Shown here piece by piece: positions 43,283-50,555 of a stretch of DNA of 51,452 nt. The position numbers and the translations under genes were made by a program. Under the pieces are notes generated by a model that had not been told where the DNA came from, searched no databases, and worked only from the letters and a program-made list of their open reading frames with translations. How positions within the stretch are numbered: the stretch's first letter is position 1; every line of letters starts with the position of its first letter. The stretch is from an uncultured Clostridia bacterium (GTDB taxonomy: Bacteria; Bacillota; Clostridia; Christensenellales; Borkfalkiaceae), in the NCBI GenBank assembly GCA_944327625.1, contig CALVHL010000025.1, forward strand, positions 83,648 to 135,099, written 5' to 3'.

Positions 43283-43825
43283 TTAAAAGATAATCTCTGT
43301 CCTGTCGAGAAATACTCCCGAAAGGATATTAAAATAGATATCCGTCCGGCTTTCATTTGAAGTTACCGAAAGACGAAAGATATCGCCGTTCGGCAGCTTA
43401 TCTGCGGCAACTTCCGCACCGCCCTGAGCGACTGAAATTATGTCCTCGATGCCGCCGTAGCTTAAAGTAAAGCCGTCCTCTGCCTTTTGAATTTCAAAGC
43501 CTGCGGTAAGATTTCGCCCGTCAATGTCACTCCACAAAAGCGCCTCTCCGTCCACGGTGAACACAAAATCATTTTCAGAAGAGCAGGCATATACGGCTAT
43601 CTCGTACTCCTCCGCGCTTTCTACATTTATCTTGCTTCCGCTTGAAATCGCACCGACAGAAGAACCGCTTTCAACAGCTTTTCCGTCAATGCTTACAGAA
43701 AAGGAGGCAGTCGTTACGCCTTTCAAATAGTACGCGACAAGTCCTGCGGCGGCAATAATCACAAGGGCGAGAACGACAATATAGACCGCCGTCCAGACCT
43801 TACCATATTTCATCTTGCCAGCCAT
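43283..43825 (-). CDS. N-terminally anchored exported protein with IIF tail
   Basis: This 180-residue protein has a membrane helix at about 11-32 (VYIVVLALVIIAAAGLVAYY) and a beta-rich outer domain. It ends GVFLDRTEIIF. The neighbour upstream ends GVSLDNSSIIF, so both share a C-terminal LDxxxIIF motif. AGGTGAACT precedes the ATG. A structural or surface protein of the element is likely. Confidence 0.65.
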   Translation of the reverse strand: MAGKMKYGKVWTAVYIVVLALVIIAAAGLVAYYLKGVTTASFSVSIDGKAVESGSSVGAISSGSKINVESAEEYEIAVYACSSENDFVFTVDGEALLWSDIDGRNLTAGFEIQKAEDGFTLSYGGIEDIISVAQGGAEVAADKLPNGDIFRLSVTSNESRTDIYFNILSGVFLDRTEIIF

Positions 43826-43837
43826 AGTTCACCTGCC

Positions 43838-45001
43838 TTAAAAGATAATCGAGGAATTATCCAGCGACACGCCGTCTGCAAGAATGTTGGCAAACGACGA
43901 GGACGAGAAGGACACATTATAAGTCTGCGTATAGCCGCTTTCAAGGTCATCATCTGCCGTGGATACGAAATAGTATCTTATTCGGAACATCGTTTTGCCG
44001 GCAAGGGGTTTCAATGCGGTACGCAAATCGACATATTCCTGATAGGTACTAAACGTGCCTGTCGCCCAGAAGTTATAAATAAGGTTACCGACAGAAAGAC
44101 CGCCGTCCTTACCCACCTGACCGATATACTCTTCGGGCTGACAAGTAAGACTAAAACCTAAACTGTCAAGCACATCATAGTATTCCTGCGTTATGCAGAC
44201 ATCCCACGACGTCATACTTGATACCGAATTGTCTATTGTGTATGTATCCGAATATACCTCTGAGAAATCATAGTTGCCGCAAGTGCCTGTACCGCCGGAC
44301 GCAGATACGTTACACCAACCGAACACCCAATCCTGACTGAAAGTAGTTTCGCCTATTTTTTTAAGTAAGGGAAAATCTACCGTAGCGTTCTGAGCAGCAT
44401 AGTTGAAACTCCACTCCTCAGAGCCCGAAAGCGCACCCGTGACGGCAATATTGAGATTTGCGCCGAGAGGCTTTCTAAGATAGTCCACCGTACAGGTCGC
44501 TTTAAGGTCCAAATTATCGTCTACGGTACAGGTTATAATCACCTGTTCGCCGAACGCTTTAAGACAAGTTACCGTCGCCTTCAATGAACCCTCGCTTTCC
44601 TGCTGAACAGTAACATAATCTGAAACCGTTTTACCGTTTGCCCAGGTCGAGTTTTGGTTTTTCCACGCCGCCGAGTATGTAACCGACTTATTTGTCGCAT
44701 CCGACGGCTCTATGGTCGCAGTGAGCGTATAAGCCGTATCCGCCAAAGCATTTACGCCATAGTCCTCATACTCTGCCGACATGATTTTTGCCGACATAAG
44801 TGCAACGCCATTGCTCTGCGTATTGCCGACTACCATTCCGCCATCCGCGACAACCTCGGCAGGCGGTTCTTCGGTTTCCTCCTTTCTTTCAAACCAGCCG
44901 CAAATTATGCCTGCGAGCATAACCGCGACAATGATAAAGGCAACGAGCGTCAACACCCACTTTACCTTATCGCTCTTAACGTGTTGATATAAATCTGACA
45001 T
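43838..45001 (-). CDS. N-terminally anchored protein with Ig-like domain and IIF tail
   Basis: The protein is 387 residues. A membrane helix at about 14-35 (VLTLVAFIIVAVMLAGIICG) is followed by an acidic linker, then a BIG_2-like Ig domain (YTLTATIEPSDATNKSVTYS, ATVTCLKAFGEQVIITCTV) and a second beta-rich domain with paired cysteines. It ends in GVSLDNSSIIF. Ig-like domains are common on phage tails and cell-surface adhesins. Probably displayed outside the cell, possibly for host binding or mating contact. Confidence 0.7.
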   Translation of the reverse strand: MSDLYQHVKSDKVKWVLTLVAFIIVAVMLAGIICGWFERKEETEEPPAEVVADGGMVVGNTQSNGVALMSAKIMSAEYEDYGVNALADTAYTLTATIEPSDATNKSVTYSAAWKNQNSTWANGKTVSDYVTVQQESEGSLKATVTCLKAFGEQVIITCTVDDNLDLKATCTVDYLRKPLGANLNIAVTGALSGSEEWSFNYAAQNATVDFPLLKKIGETTFSQDWVFGWCNVSASGGTGTCGNYDFSEVYSDTYTIDNSVSSMTSWDVCITQEYYDVLDSLGFSLTCQPEEYIGQVGKDGGLSVGNLIYNFWATGTFSTYQEYVDLRTALKPLAGKTMFRIRYYFVSTADDDLESGYTQTYNVSFSSSSFANILADGVSLDNSSIIF

Positions 45002-45026
45002 TGTTTACCTCCATAAATTTTGATTT

Positions 45027-45057
45027 TGCGGTCTGCACATAGCCTGCACAGACCGCA
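45027..45057 (-). other. Hairpin between small beta protein and Ig-like gene
   Basis: TGCGGTCTG pairs with CAGACCGCA across 13 bases that themselves contain near-repeats of TGCA. It lies in the 96-base gap before the Ig-like gene and may be a partial terminator that sets relative expression. Confidence 0.5.
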
Positions 45058-45097
45058 TTTTTGCTTAATTGCCCCCGTAATATGCCTTAAATACCGT

Positions 45098-45439
45098 TTA
45101 TCTTACGAGCATTTTGAAGAGGGACTTGTCCGAACCTCTTGCAAGCTTTACGGGACATTCGTACACCGTTCCGTCCTCGTCGTAGGACACAACTTTGAGT
45201 GTATTGCCTTCAAGAACCTGTCCGTCCTCGGTAGTGAACTTATAGGGCGTAAGCTGCAATTCAGCCTCGTTGCCGCCGTTATAGACTATGTCGAGTACCT
45301 TATAGCCGCCGAAGTCGGGCGGTATTACCTGCGCCTTTACGTTTTTACCCCTTAAGTTGCCCTTGATGTAGTAGGACGAATAGCTCTTGTCGCCCTTTTC
45401 GAAAATTTCCCTTTCAACCGTTATCTTTACATTTTCCAT
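45098..45439 (-). CDS. Small beta-rich protein, candidate ssDNA-binding protein
   Basis: This 113-residue protein is almost all beta strands (MENVKITVEREIFEKGDKSY, then SSYYIKGNLRGKNVKAQVIP) with basic residues at the end (KLARGSDKSLFKMLVR). Size, fold pattern and location upstream of coat-like and Rep genes fit an ssDNA-binding protein of a filamentous phage, but I see no decisive motif. AAGGAG lies nine bases upstream of the ATG. Confidence 0.6.
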   Translation of the reverse strand: MENVKITVEREIFEKGDKSYSSYYIKGNLRGKNVKAQVIPPDFGGYKVLDIVYNGGNEAELQLTPYKFTTEDGQVLEGNTLKVVSYDEDGTVYECPVKLARGSDKSLFKMLVR

Positions 45440-45714
45440 TACTTTTTATCTCCTTTACCTATTGTTCTGGAATATGCCGCCGCTTCCTCTTTGCTCTTTC
45501 CTGCCTTTATCGCCTCGTCGTACTTGTACGAACCAGCGTGGTCACTCTGGCAGAGAAGATAGCCCGAGCGAAGCCCCTTGTTGTAATCGTCAAGTTCCTG
45601 TCCTTCCTTTTCGCCCCTCTGGTGAACCTTTGCCTTACGTTCTGCCGCATAGCCCTTGGCTCTCTTAGAAGGACGCATCCAGCGTCTTTCACGCTTTTCA
45701 GTTGTCTTTGCCAT
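45439..45714 (-). CDS. Small very basic protein
   Basis: This 91-residue protein begins MAKTTEKRERRWMRPSKRAK and is dense in Lys/Arg; the middle has LRSGYLLCQSDHAGSYKY. Its final base is shared with the start of the beta-rich protein gene. AAAGGAG precedes the ATG. DNA binding or packaging is plausible. Between 45715 and 45936 no gene is supported. Confidence 0.6.
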   Translation of the reverse strand: MAKTTEKRERRWMRPSKRAKGYAAERKAKVHQRGEKEGQELDDYNKGLRSGYLLCQSDHAGSYKYDEAIKAGKSKEEAAAYSRTIGKGDKK

Positions 45715-45936
45715 TTAGTTTCTCCTTTTAAATTTTTGATTTTTTCCGCAACTTCTGACAGCTTTTCTGTCCTGGCGGATTATTAAATTGATTTGATGAG
45801 TTTTCGACAGTAGCAAATTTTTCGGGACACCTCGTCCCCCTTGACCAAAACGGGTTGCGCGCTTACCCGTTGCCGCCACTTTAATTTTTTCGCCGCGCAC
45901 TGTCTGCCGATTGCAAAATTTAAAGAGCGAAGTAAA

Positions 45937-46233
45937 TCAGCACTTGAACTGTCTTAAAAGAAACGCATACAGCTCCTTATTGAGCCTTCTTATGTGTTCC
46001 GTTGAACAGCCGAAGTCTATTGCAAGCTCTTACTGCGTTTTGCATTGAATGTACAGACACCCGAACAAGTCATAAAGCCGAATGGGCGCAAGCCTTATTG
46101 CCGCCTCGTAACGTCTGGCTAAATTCTTGATGCCCGTCGTGCCGGTGACTTTGAAATGCTCCTCCACGCTCGATTTGTGGGAATAATAATATTTAAGTTC
46201 CCGCAAATCTCTTCTTACCTGCTCCTCTGACAT
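45937..46233 (-). pseudogene. Sigma-like HTH protein interrupted by a TAA
   Basis: The gene has an AAGGAGG site and reads MSEEQVRRDLRELKYYYSHK ... FGCLYIQCKTQ, then meets TAA at 46030-46032. The same frame continues ELAIDFGCSTEHIRRLNKEL YAFLLRQFKC to a stop at 45937. The continuation completes a region 4-like helix-turn-helix, so a single Gln, Lys or Glu codon has become a stop. Either the 67-residue truncated form is made, or the gene is dead. Confidence 0.65.
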
Positions 46234-46308
46234 ATGACCTCCTTAAATTCTTTGCAATCGAACAAGGGCAACTTCATAACCCTTACACTTCTTTAATGAC
46301 AGAAATTT

Positions 46309-46746
46309 CTATTTGGTAGCACCCTCAGCAAAAAAATCTTTGAAAATTTTTAAAATTTTTAAAATTCGTCTGGAAATAACCGCTCTTGACACCCCGAAAT
46401 ACAGCGCAACTTCAAAATGCGTTTTCCCCTCGAAGTAGACCATATATATAATCTCTCTGTCCCTGCCTTCGAGCTTTTCCAAAGCCGCCCTTAAAAGGTC
46501 AAGTTCTTCTTGATGTTCCTCATCCTCCACAATTCGGCTTTCAATGTCGCTATCCTTAGCCTCTATATCCATGCCGTTTTCCTGCATATCCTCCAAGGAA
46601 CGCACACTGAATTTACTGTAAGCACGATAACGCCTCTTCTGTTCTGCAGAAATAGGTCGCACATACGCGCGATATATCTCTTCCGACACCTCAACCTTCT
46701 TGCCCTTTACAAAAAGGTAAAACTGCTTTGCTTCATTTTCTTCCAT
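46309..46746 (-). CDS. Sigma-70-like factor of mobile elements
   Basis: This 145-residue protein begins MEENEAKQFYLFVKGKKVEV and has SEEIYRAYVRPISAEQKRRY, a common start in element-encoded sigma factors. A region 4 helix-turn-helix follows (LEGRDREIIYMVYFEGKTHF, EVALYFGVSRAVISRRI). AAGGAG lies seven bases upstream of ATG 46746; the longer frame to 46806 runs through the leader structure. It probably activates the minus-strand module that follows. Confidence 0.8.
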   Translation of the reverse strand: MEENEAKQFYLFVKGKKVEVSEEIYRAYVRPISAEQKRRYRAYSKFSVRSLEDMQENGMDIEAKDSDIESRIVEDEEHQEELDLLRAALEKLEGRDREIIYMVYFEGKTHFEVALYFGVSRAVISRRILKILKIFKDFFAEGATK

Positions 46747-46754
46747 AAAAAAAC

Positions 46755-46873
46755 TCCTTCGCCCGAGCAAAAAGGCAAAGGGGTTTACGCAATAAAGGCA
46801 CGACAAAAAAACGGCGATAAGTTCTCCGTTTTATCATGGATGCAACGTCACGTTGCCCCCTTGCCTTTATTGC
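46755..46873 (-). promoter_or_regulatory. Folded 5' leader of the sigma-like gene, candidate attenuator
   Basis: GCAATAAAGGCA (46789-46800) is the exact complement of TGCCTTTATTGC (46862-46873). Between them are the hairpin GCAACGT-C-ACGTTGC (46842-46856) and a terminator-like stem with a T-run (46805-46832). Near-complementary G-rich and C-rich runs (GCAAAGGGG / CCCCCTTGC) allow an alternative pairing close to the ribosome binding site. Confidence 0.5.
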
Positions 46874-46958
46874 AAATCAGGCTAAAATATTAAATTTTTG
46901 CTCATTTTTACAGCGAGCGACTGTTTTTTGACAAATAAAAAAAGCCCACGACAAACAG

Positions 46959-46980
46959 CTACCGACTTTAAATTCGGTAG
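46959..46980. other. Short hairpin upstream of the sigma-like gene
   Basis: CTACCGA and TCGGTAG pair across an 8-base AT-rich loop. Its role is unclear; it could be a terminator for the zinc-ribbon gene (minus strand), with T-rich DNA beyond it. Confidence 0.35.
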
Positions 46981-47109
46981 AACTGCTCGCCAAGGACTTT
47001 ATCCCTGCTCTTACGCAATACGCGTTTTACAAGCACCAACTTTTTGGGTAGAGGCGCAGGAATTATTACGGATAGACCAACCTGCAACTTGCCCATAAAG
47101 CAATTTTAT

Positions 47110-47283
47110 TTAATTTTTGTTGACTTTTATTATGTATCCGTGCTTTCCCTTAATCTTCTTACTTACGAGAATACAACAGCATCTGTCGCACTCTATGCTG
47201 ACACTGCCTGACGGCAAAATCCGTCCTGCATTTTTATGTCCGCAATTCGGGCAAAATATCTGAACGCCAATCTGTTCCTGCAA
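47110..47283 (-). CDS. Small zinc-ribbon protein
   Basis: A 57-residue frame starts at TTG 47283 (AAGGGGGG eight bases upstream) or GTG 47289. It contains FCPNCGHKNA and IECDRCCCIL, a two-CxxC zinc ribbon as in Com-like and other small phage proteins, and ends KHGYIIKVNKN. The non-ATG start and length explain why it is easy to miss. It is probably a regulatory protein of the element. Confidence 0.55.
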   Translation of the reverse strand: MQEQIGVQIFCPNCGHKNAGRILPSGSVSIECDRCCCILVSKKIKGKHGYIIKVNKN

Positions 47284-47839
47284 GTACACTTCCCCCCTTC
47301 ATTTCACTAATACAAACGCCTAAAACCTTCTCGTCAACGGGGAAGACAAGCTTTATTTTGTAAACATTTGTTTGCGTAGATTATATTCTATCTCCCCTGA
47401 AATGTCAAGTGTGTTGAGGGTATTTTTTTTCTTTTGTCTTTATAGCTTAAACGCATACCCTCCGTTCGGCAAGTGTAAAGTGCACTGCGCTTCGGCATTT
47501 TTATTTGAACGACCTGATATGCGCAGCCCTTGCCCAACGGCAATTTTATACCAAGAGCTTTTTCTTGCGGCTATGCGTTTTTTTCTTGTTTCACAAGTTA
47601 ATAGGGAGGTTTGGCTATGTTTTATATGTTGCGTGCTCCGCCTTAGTTGGGGTTTGTTGGGGTGTAGTTGGGTTGAGTTGTATAAGTTTTGGCATTTTAC
47701 AGGTTTACTTCCTTTTATTTGGAAAGTTCATTGTTTATAATGTAGAGGCAATCGAAAATTAACGCACTCTGGCAAAACAAGTTATGCACAATTTAATCCA
47801 CTCCCCTTCGGTTGAAAGTAAATCAAGGGAGGTGAAGTT
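47284..47839. other. Non-coding stretch before the integrase
   Basis: No gene is convincing. A hydrophobic frame at 47505-47762 would need a TTG start without a ribosome binding site. A G-rich stretch at 47646-47680 has GGGG, GGGG and GGG runs. The end just upstream of the integrase (47785-47835) could hold the element attachment site. Confidence 0.35.
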
Positions 47840-49075
47840 ATGAACACGGCAGAAAAGCAGGCCTTTTCCGATCTTTTATCAAAGCCGGGAATGGACGAAG
47901 CCCTTATGGGCATGATGCGCAGTTTTTCGCAGGTCATAGCGGCATCTTCCGAAAAAGAAAAAAAGACAGGCAAAGACAATGTCTGTACATTCACATTGAA
48001 GGAGATAGATAAAATGCCGCAAAAATACAAGAAATTATTTAAAATAGGCTCGGTCATCGCCCATATCAACTACCGCAAAAAGGACGGAGTTTATGAGGTC
48101 AGATGCCAGATTAACAACCAGAAATACTATGGCTGTTCCAAGAAGTTGGAGATAGCCAAACTAAAATTCGTAGGGGATCTGAACAGACCAGTCACCGCCG
48201 AGGAACTTAACTCAAAGCCCGTACGCTATTCGCCCATGGGCGGCAAAAAGACAAAATCGCCACCCGCAATCGAATACTTCAAAAATTGGCTTGAAACAAT
48301 CAAAAAGCCGACTATCAAACAGAGTACATATTTCGGCTATGTCCAACTCGGCAACAAGAACGTTGCGGAGATTTTCGAGGAAATGAGCCTCAGCGCAGTC
48401 ACCACTCACCTCGTTCAGACAAAGTTCAACGAGCTTATTTCGGCAGGACAGTTCAGAACGGCGCAGAAACTCAAAAATCTTTTAGGAGATATGTTCAAGT
48501 TCGCCTTGAACAACGGCGATATTGCACTCAATCCGCTTGCCAATGTAACCGTGCCCAAGTACGATGCAAAGCACGGCGAGGCGATTACTAGACAGGAAGA
48601 AAAACAACTTGTGGAAATGCTCGACACGGGCAACAAGTATGTGCAGACGCTCGTGTTTATGCTCTATACGGGCATGCGCGTGGGCGAAGTTGCCTCTGCC
48701 GCCTTTGACGAGGACGGCTGGATTACCTGCGTTTCCGAAAAGGTGCGCTTCGGACTGAAAGACAAGGTTAGGCACATTCCCATATCGCCTATGCTCAGAA
48801 GGGTAATTGACAGGATAGACATATCGGTTGTGACCAGCCTTGCGCGCGACACTATAATAAAGTATGTGTCAGTCTACCTTCCGGGCAGGACTTCTAAGGA
48901 TTTAAGACACACGTTCATCACCCGTTGCCGCGAGTGCAAAATACAGCGCGAAGTCACTTCGGTTTGGTCGGGACACATTTCGGATAACTCCATGACCACC
49001 AAGGTCTACACTCACCTTTCGGGAAATAAACAGCTCCAACTTGAAGAAATAGCACTCTTCGACTACGAACTTTAA
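47840..49075 (+). CDS. Tyrosine-type site-specific integrase
   Basis: The protein is 411 residues. The catalytic domain shows YTGMRVGEVASAAFD (first Arg), DLRHTFITRCREC (His-x-x-Arg region with LRHT), VWSGHISDNSMTTKVYTHLS (His/Trp region and Tyr nucleophile). A SAM-like core-binding domain (residues ~130-220) and an N-terminal arm domain precede it. GGGAGG lies upstream. The order and low divergence suggest it is functional. It may move the element made of the modules to its left. Confidence 0.9.
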   Translation: MNTAEKQAFSDLLSKPGMDEALMGMMRSFSQVIAASSEKEKKTGKDNVCTFTLKEIDKMPQKYKKLFKIGSVIAHINYRKKDGVYEVRCQINNQKYYGCSKKLEIAKLKFVGDLNRPVTAEELNSKPVRYSPMGGKKTKSPPAIEYFKNWLETIKKPTIKQSTYFGYVQLGNKNVAEIFEEMSLSAVTTHLVQTKFNELISAGQFRTAQKLKNLLGDMFKFALNNGDIALNPLANVTVPKYDAKHGEAITRQEEKQLVEMLDTGNKYVQTLVFMLYTGMRVGEVASAAFDEDGWITCVSEKVRFGLKDKVRHIPISPMLRRVIDRIDISVVTSLARDTIIKYVSVYLPGRTSKDLRHTFITRCRECKIQREVTSVWSGHISDNSMTTKVYTHLSGNKQLQLEEIALFDYEL

Positions 49076-49078
49076 GAA

Positions 49079-49120
49079 AAGCAGGCGCTCCGCAATATTT
49101 ACGGAACGCCTGCTAATTTT
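49079..49120 (+). terminator. Terminator of the integrase gene
   Basis: AGCAGGCG-TCCG and CGGA-CGCCTGCT pair with one mismatch, followed by TAATTTTTTT. Confidence 0.8.
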
Positions 49121-49195
49121 TTTGTATTTTATGGAGCTATGTCAATCTTGCGCCATATCTTCCCAAAACCTTTCACATTAAATCCAATATAAAAC

Positions 49196-50053
49196 TTACT
49201 CATCGACCTCTTCATAATAATAGGAATAGTCTATTCCCTTCATAAAGACTTCACGGCTGTTTATCTGCGCTGTCTGCGCATTCTTTATAAGCTCATATAT
49301 ATGCGAGGCATCCGCAGGGCTCTCCCTCATCGCGTCAAGATATTCTCGTTTGTCTATCCTGCTCCAATCTGTGCAAGTATGCAGATTTTTCTTCAATATA
49401 AGGTCAAGCCATATTCTGGTGCTTCTACCGTTGCCCTCCATAAACGGATGAGCAACATTCATTTCCACATATTTTTTAACTATATTTTCAATCGTGTCCT
49501 CGGGCATTTTTTCAATAACGGCTAGATTTTCGCGTAAATACATCGCAGGGGCAAAAGCAAATCCGCCTTTGGCAATATTCATGCTTCTTATTTTGCCGGC
49601 AAAATCGTAAAGTCCACCGAATATATACGCATGAATTTGTTGCAATCCCGTTATTGTACCGACCTCTAATTCATTGATAAGTCCGCTCTCGAAGAGTTCA
49701 TACGCCTTTTGCTTGCTCTTTTCGTCGATAGAAGTACCCATTCCTTTGAGCCATTTATCGAATATAAGCGTCTTTTTGCTGGGGACTACGGCAATTACCG
49801 TATTAACCCCTGCTTCGTCTACAACGTCGGTGAGATATTTTTTGCCATCCTTCGCCGTCAATTTGAGTTGTCGACAAATTGTCGACAACTGAGTATTCCT
49901 GCGCTTTATAGCATTCCAATACGAGCGAGGATTTTTACTTTTAGTAAGCGCCTCCGCAATGTCCGTAGCACAAAACCACCATTTGGAAAGCTCCTCATCC
50001 CAAACGGCTCTGACGGGTATATCCTCAAAAAATCTTATCGATGTTTTTACCAT
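49196..50053 (-). CDS. Bro-N domain fused to class III-like Fic domain
   Basis: The protein is 285 residues. Residues ~1-95 are a Bro-N domain ([40 protein letters not shown]), a DNA-binding module of phages. Then a Fic core follows with [12 protein letters not shown] (about 202-213), fully canonical. The C-terminus ends [13 protein letters not shown]; the inhibitory motif of class III Fic proteins is SYYYEG, so here the Gly is Glu. Fic AMPylates proteins such as gyrase or itself. ATG 50053 has GAGGG six bases upstream. It stands alone between the integrase and a serine recombinase. Confidence 0.85.
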   Translation of the reverse strand: MVKTSIRFFEDIPVRAVWDEELSKWWFCATDIAEALTKSKNPRSYWNAIKRRNTQLSTICRQLKLTAKDGKKYLTDVVDEAGVNTVIAVVPSKKTLIFDKWLKGMGTSIDEKSKQKAYELFESGLINELEVGTITGLQQIHAYIFGGLYDFAGKIRSMNIAKGGFAFAPAMYLRENLAVIEKMPEDTIENIVKKYVEMNVAHPFMEGNGRSTRIWLDLILKKNLHTCTDWSRIDKREYLDAMRESPADASHIYELIKNAQTAQINSREVFMKGIDYSYYYEEVDE

Positions 50054-50068
50054 TGACACCCTCGACAC

Positions 50069-50555
50069 ATTACTATGGATTATATTTTACCATAATCAAA
50101 CCAAAAACACAACAGAGCGGATTAAATTCTGACGTTATTAAGATTATCGAAACACCGCTTAATAAAAGATAAAATTTGTGAATTCTTCAATTTTAAATCC
50201 CAGACGACGGCTGCCCATATTCAGAAGCATTTTAATTGGGCGAAAACAGATAAATTGCGAGGGAAAAAGCATGAAAAGTTGCGAGAAACTTTAAAGATAA
50301 AAAACTGATAATTTTAACCTATTTTTAATGCAAGAGACTTCAAAATGAGCGACTTTTACTCTCAGTTTTACTCTCAACATCGGGGATCTTTTTGCCTCAA
50401 AAATCGTGTTAATTTATTTTTGTCAGAAACGCACAATTTCACAAAAACCGTATGAAAATTTGTGAAGTTGCGAGTAAAATCGGGGACAATCGTGTTTTTC
50501 GACAAACTAAAAAAATCGCCGAAACGGGGCATTTTTGAGCATTTTTCCCTCATTT
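50069..50555. other. Non-coding stretch beside the serine recombinase
   Basis: No gene is supported. TTTTACTCTCA occurs twice in direct repeat near 50354-50377. CAATTTCACAAA (50434-50445) faces TTTGTGAAGTTG (50459-50470), an inverted repeat with one mismatch. Either could be a recombinase-related site. Confidence 0.35.

Noticed and set aside
45715-45900. A 61-residue minus-strand frame between the basic protein and the sigma-like pseudogene
   Set aside because: No ribosome binding site, composition typical of non-coding DNA, and it would start inside a GC-rich inverted segment.
33655-46032. Possible reassignment of TAA as a sense codon
   Set aside because: Two genes carry one in-frame TAA each, but most genes in the window end normally in TAA, so ordinary pseudogene mutation is the simpler view.
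47646-47680. G-quadruplex candidate
   Set aside because: Only three runs of at least three G are present, so a canonical four-run structure is not met.
47505-47762. Hydrophobic 85-residue plus-strand frame
   Set aside because: It needs a TTG start without a ribosome binding site; the good GGGAGG nearby leads into a frame that stops after nine codons.
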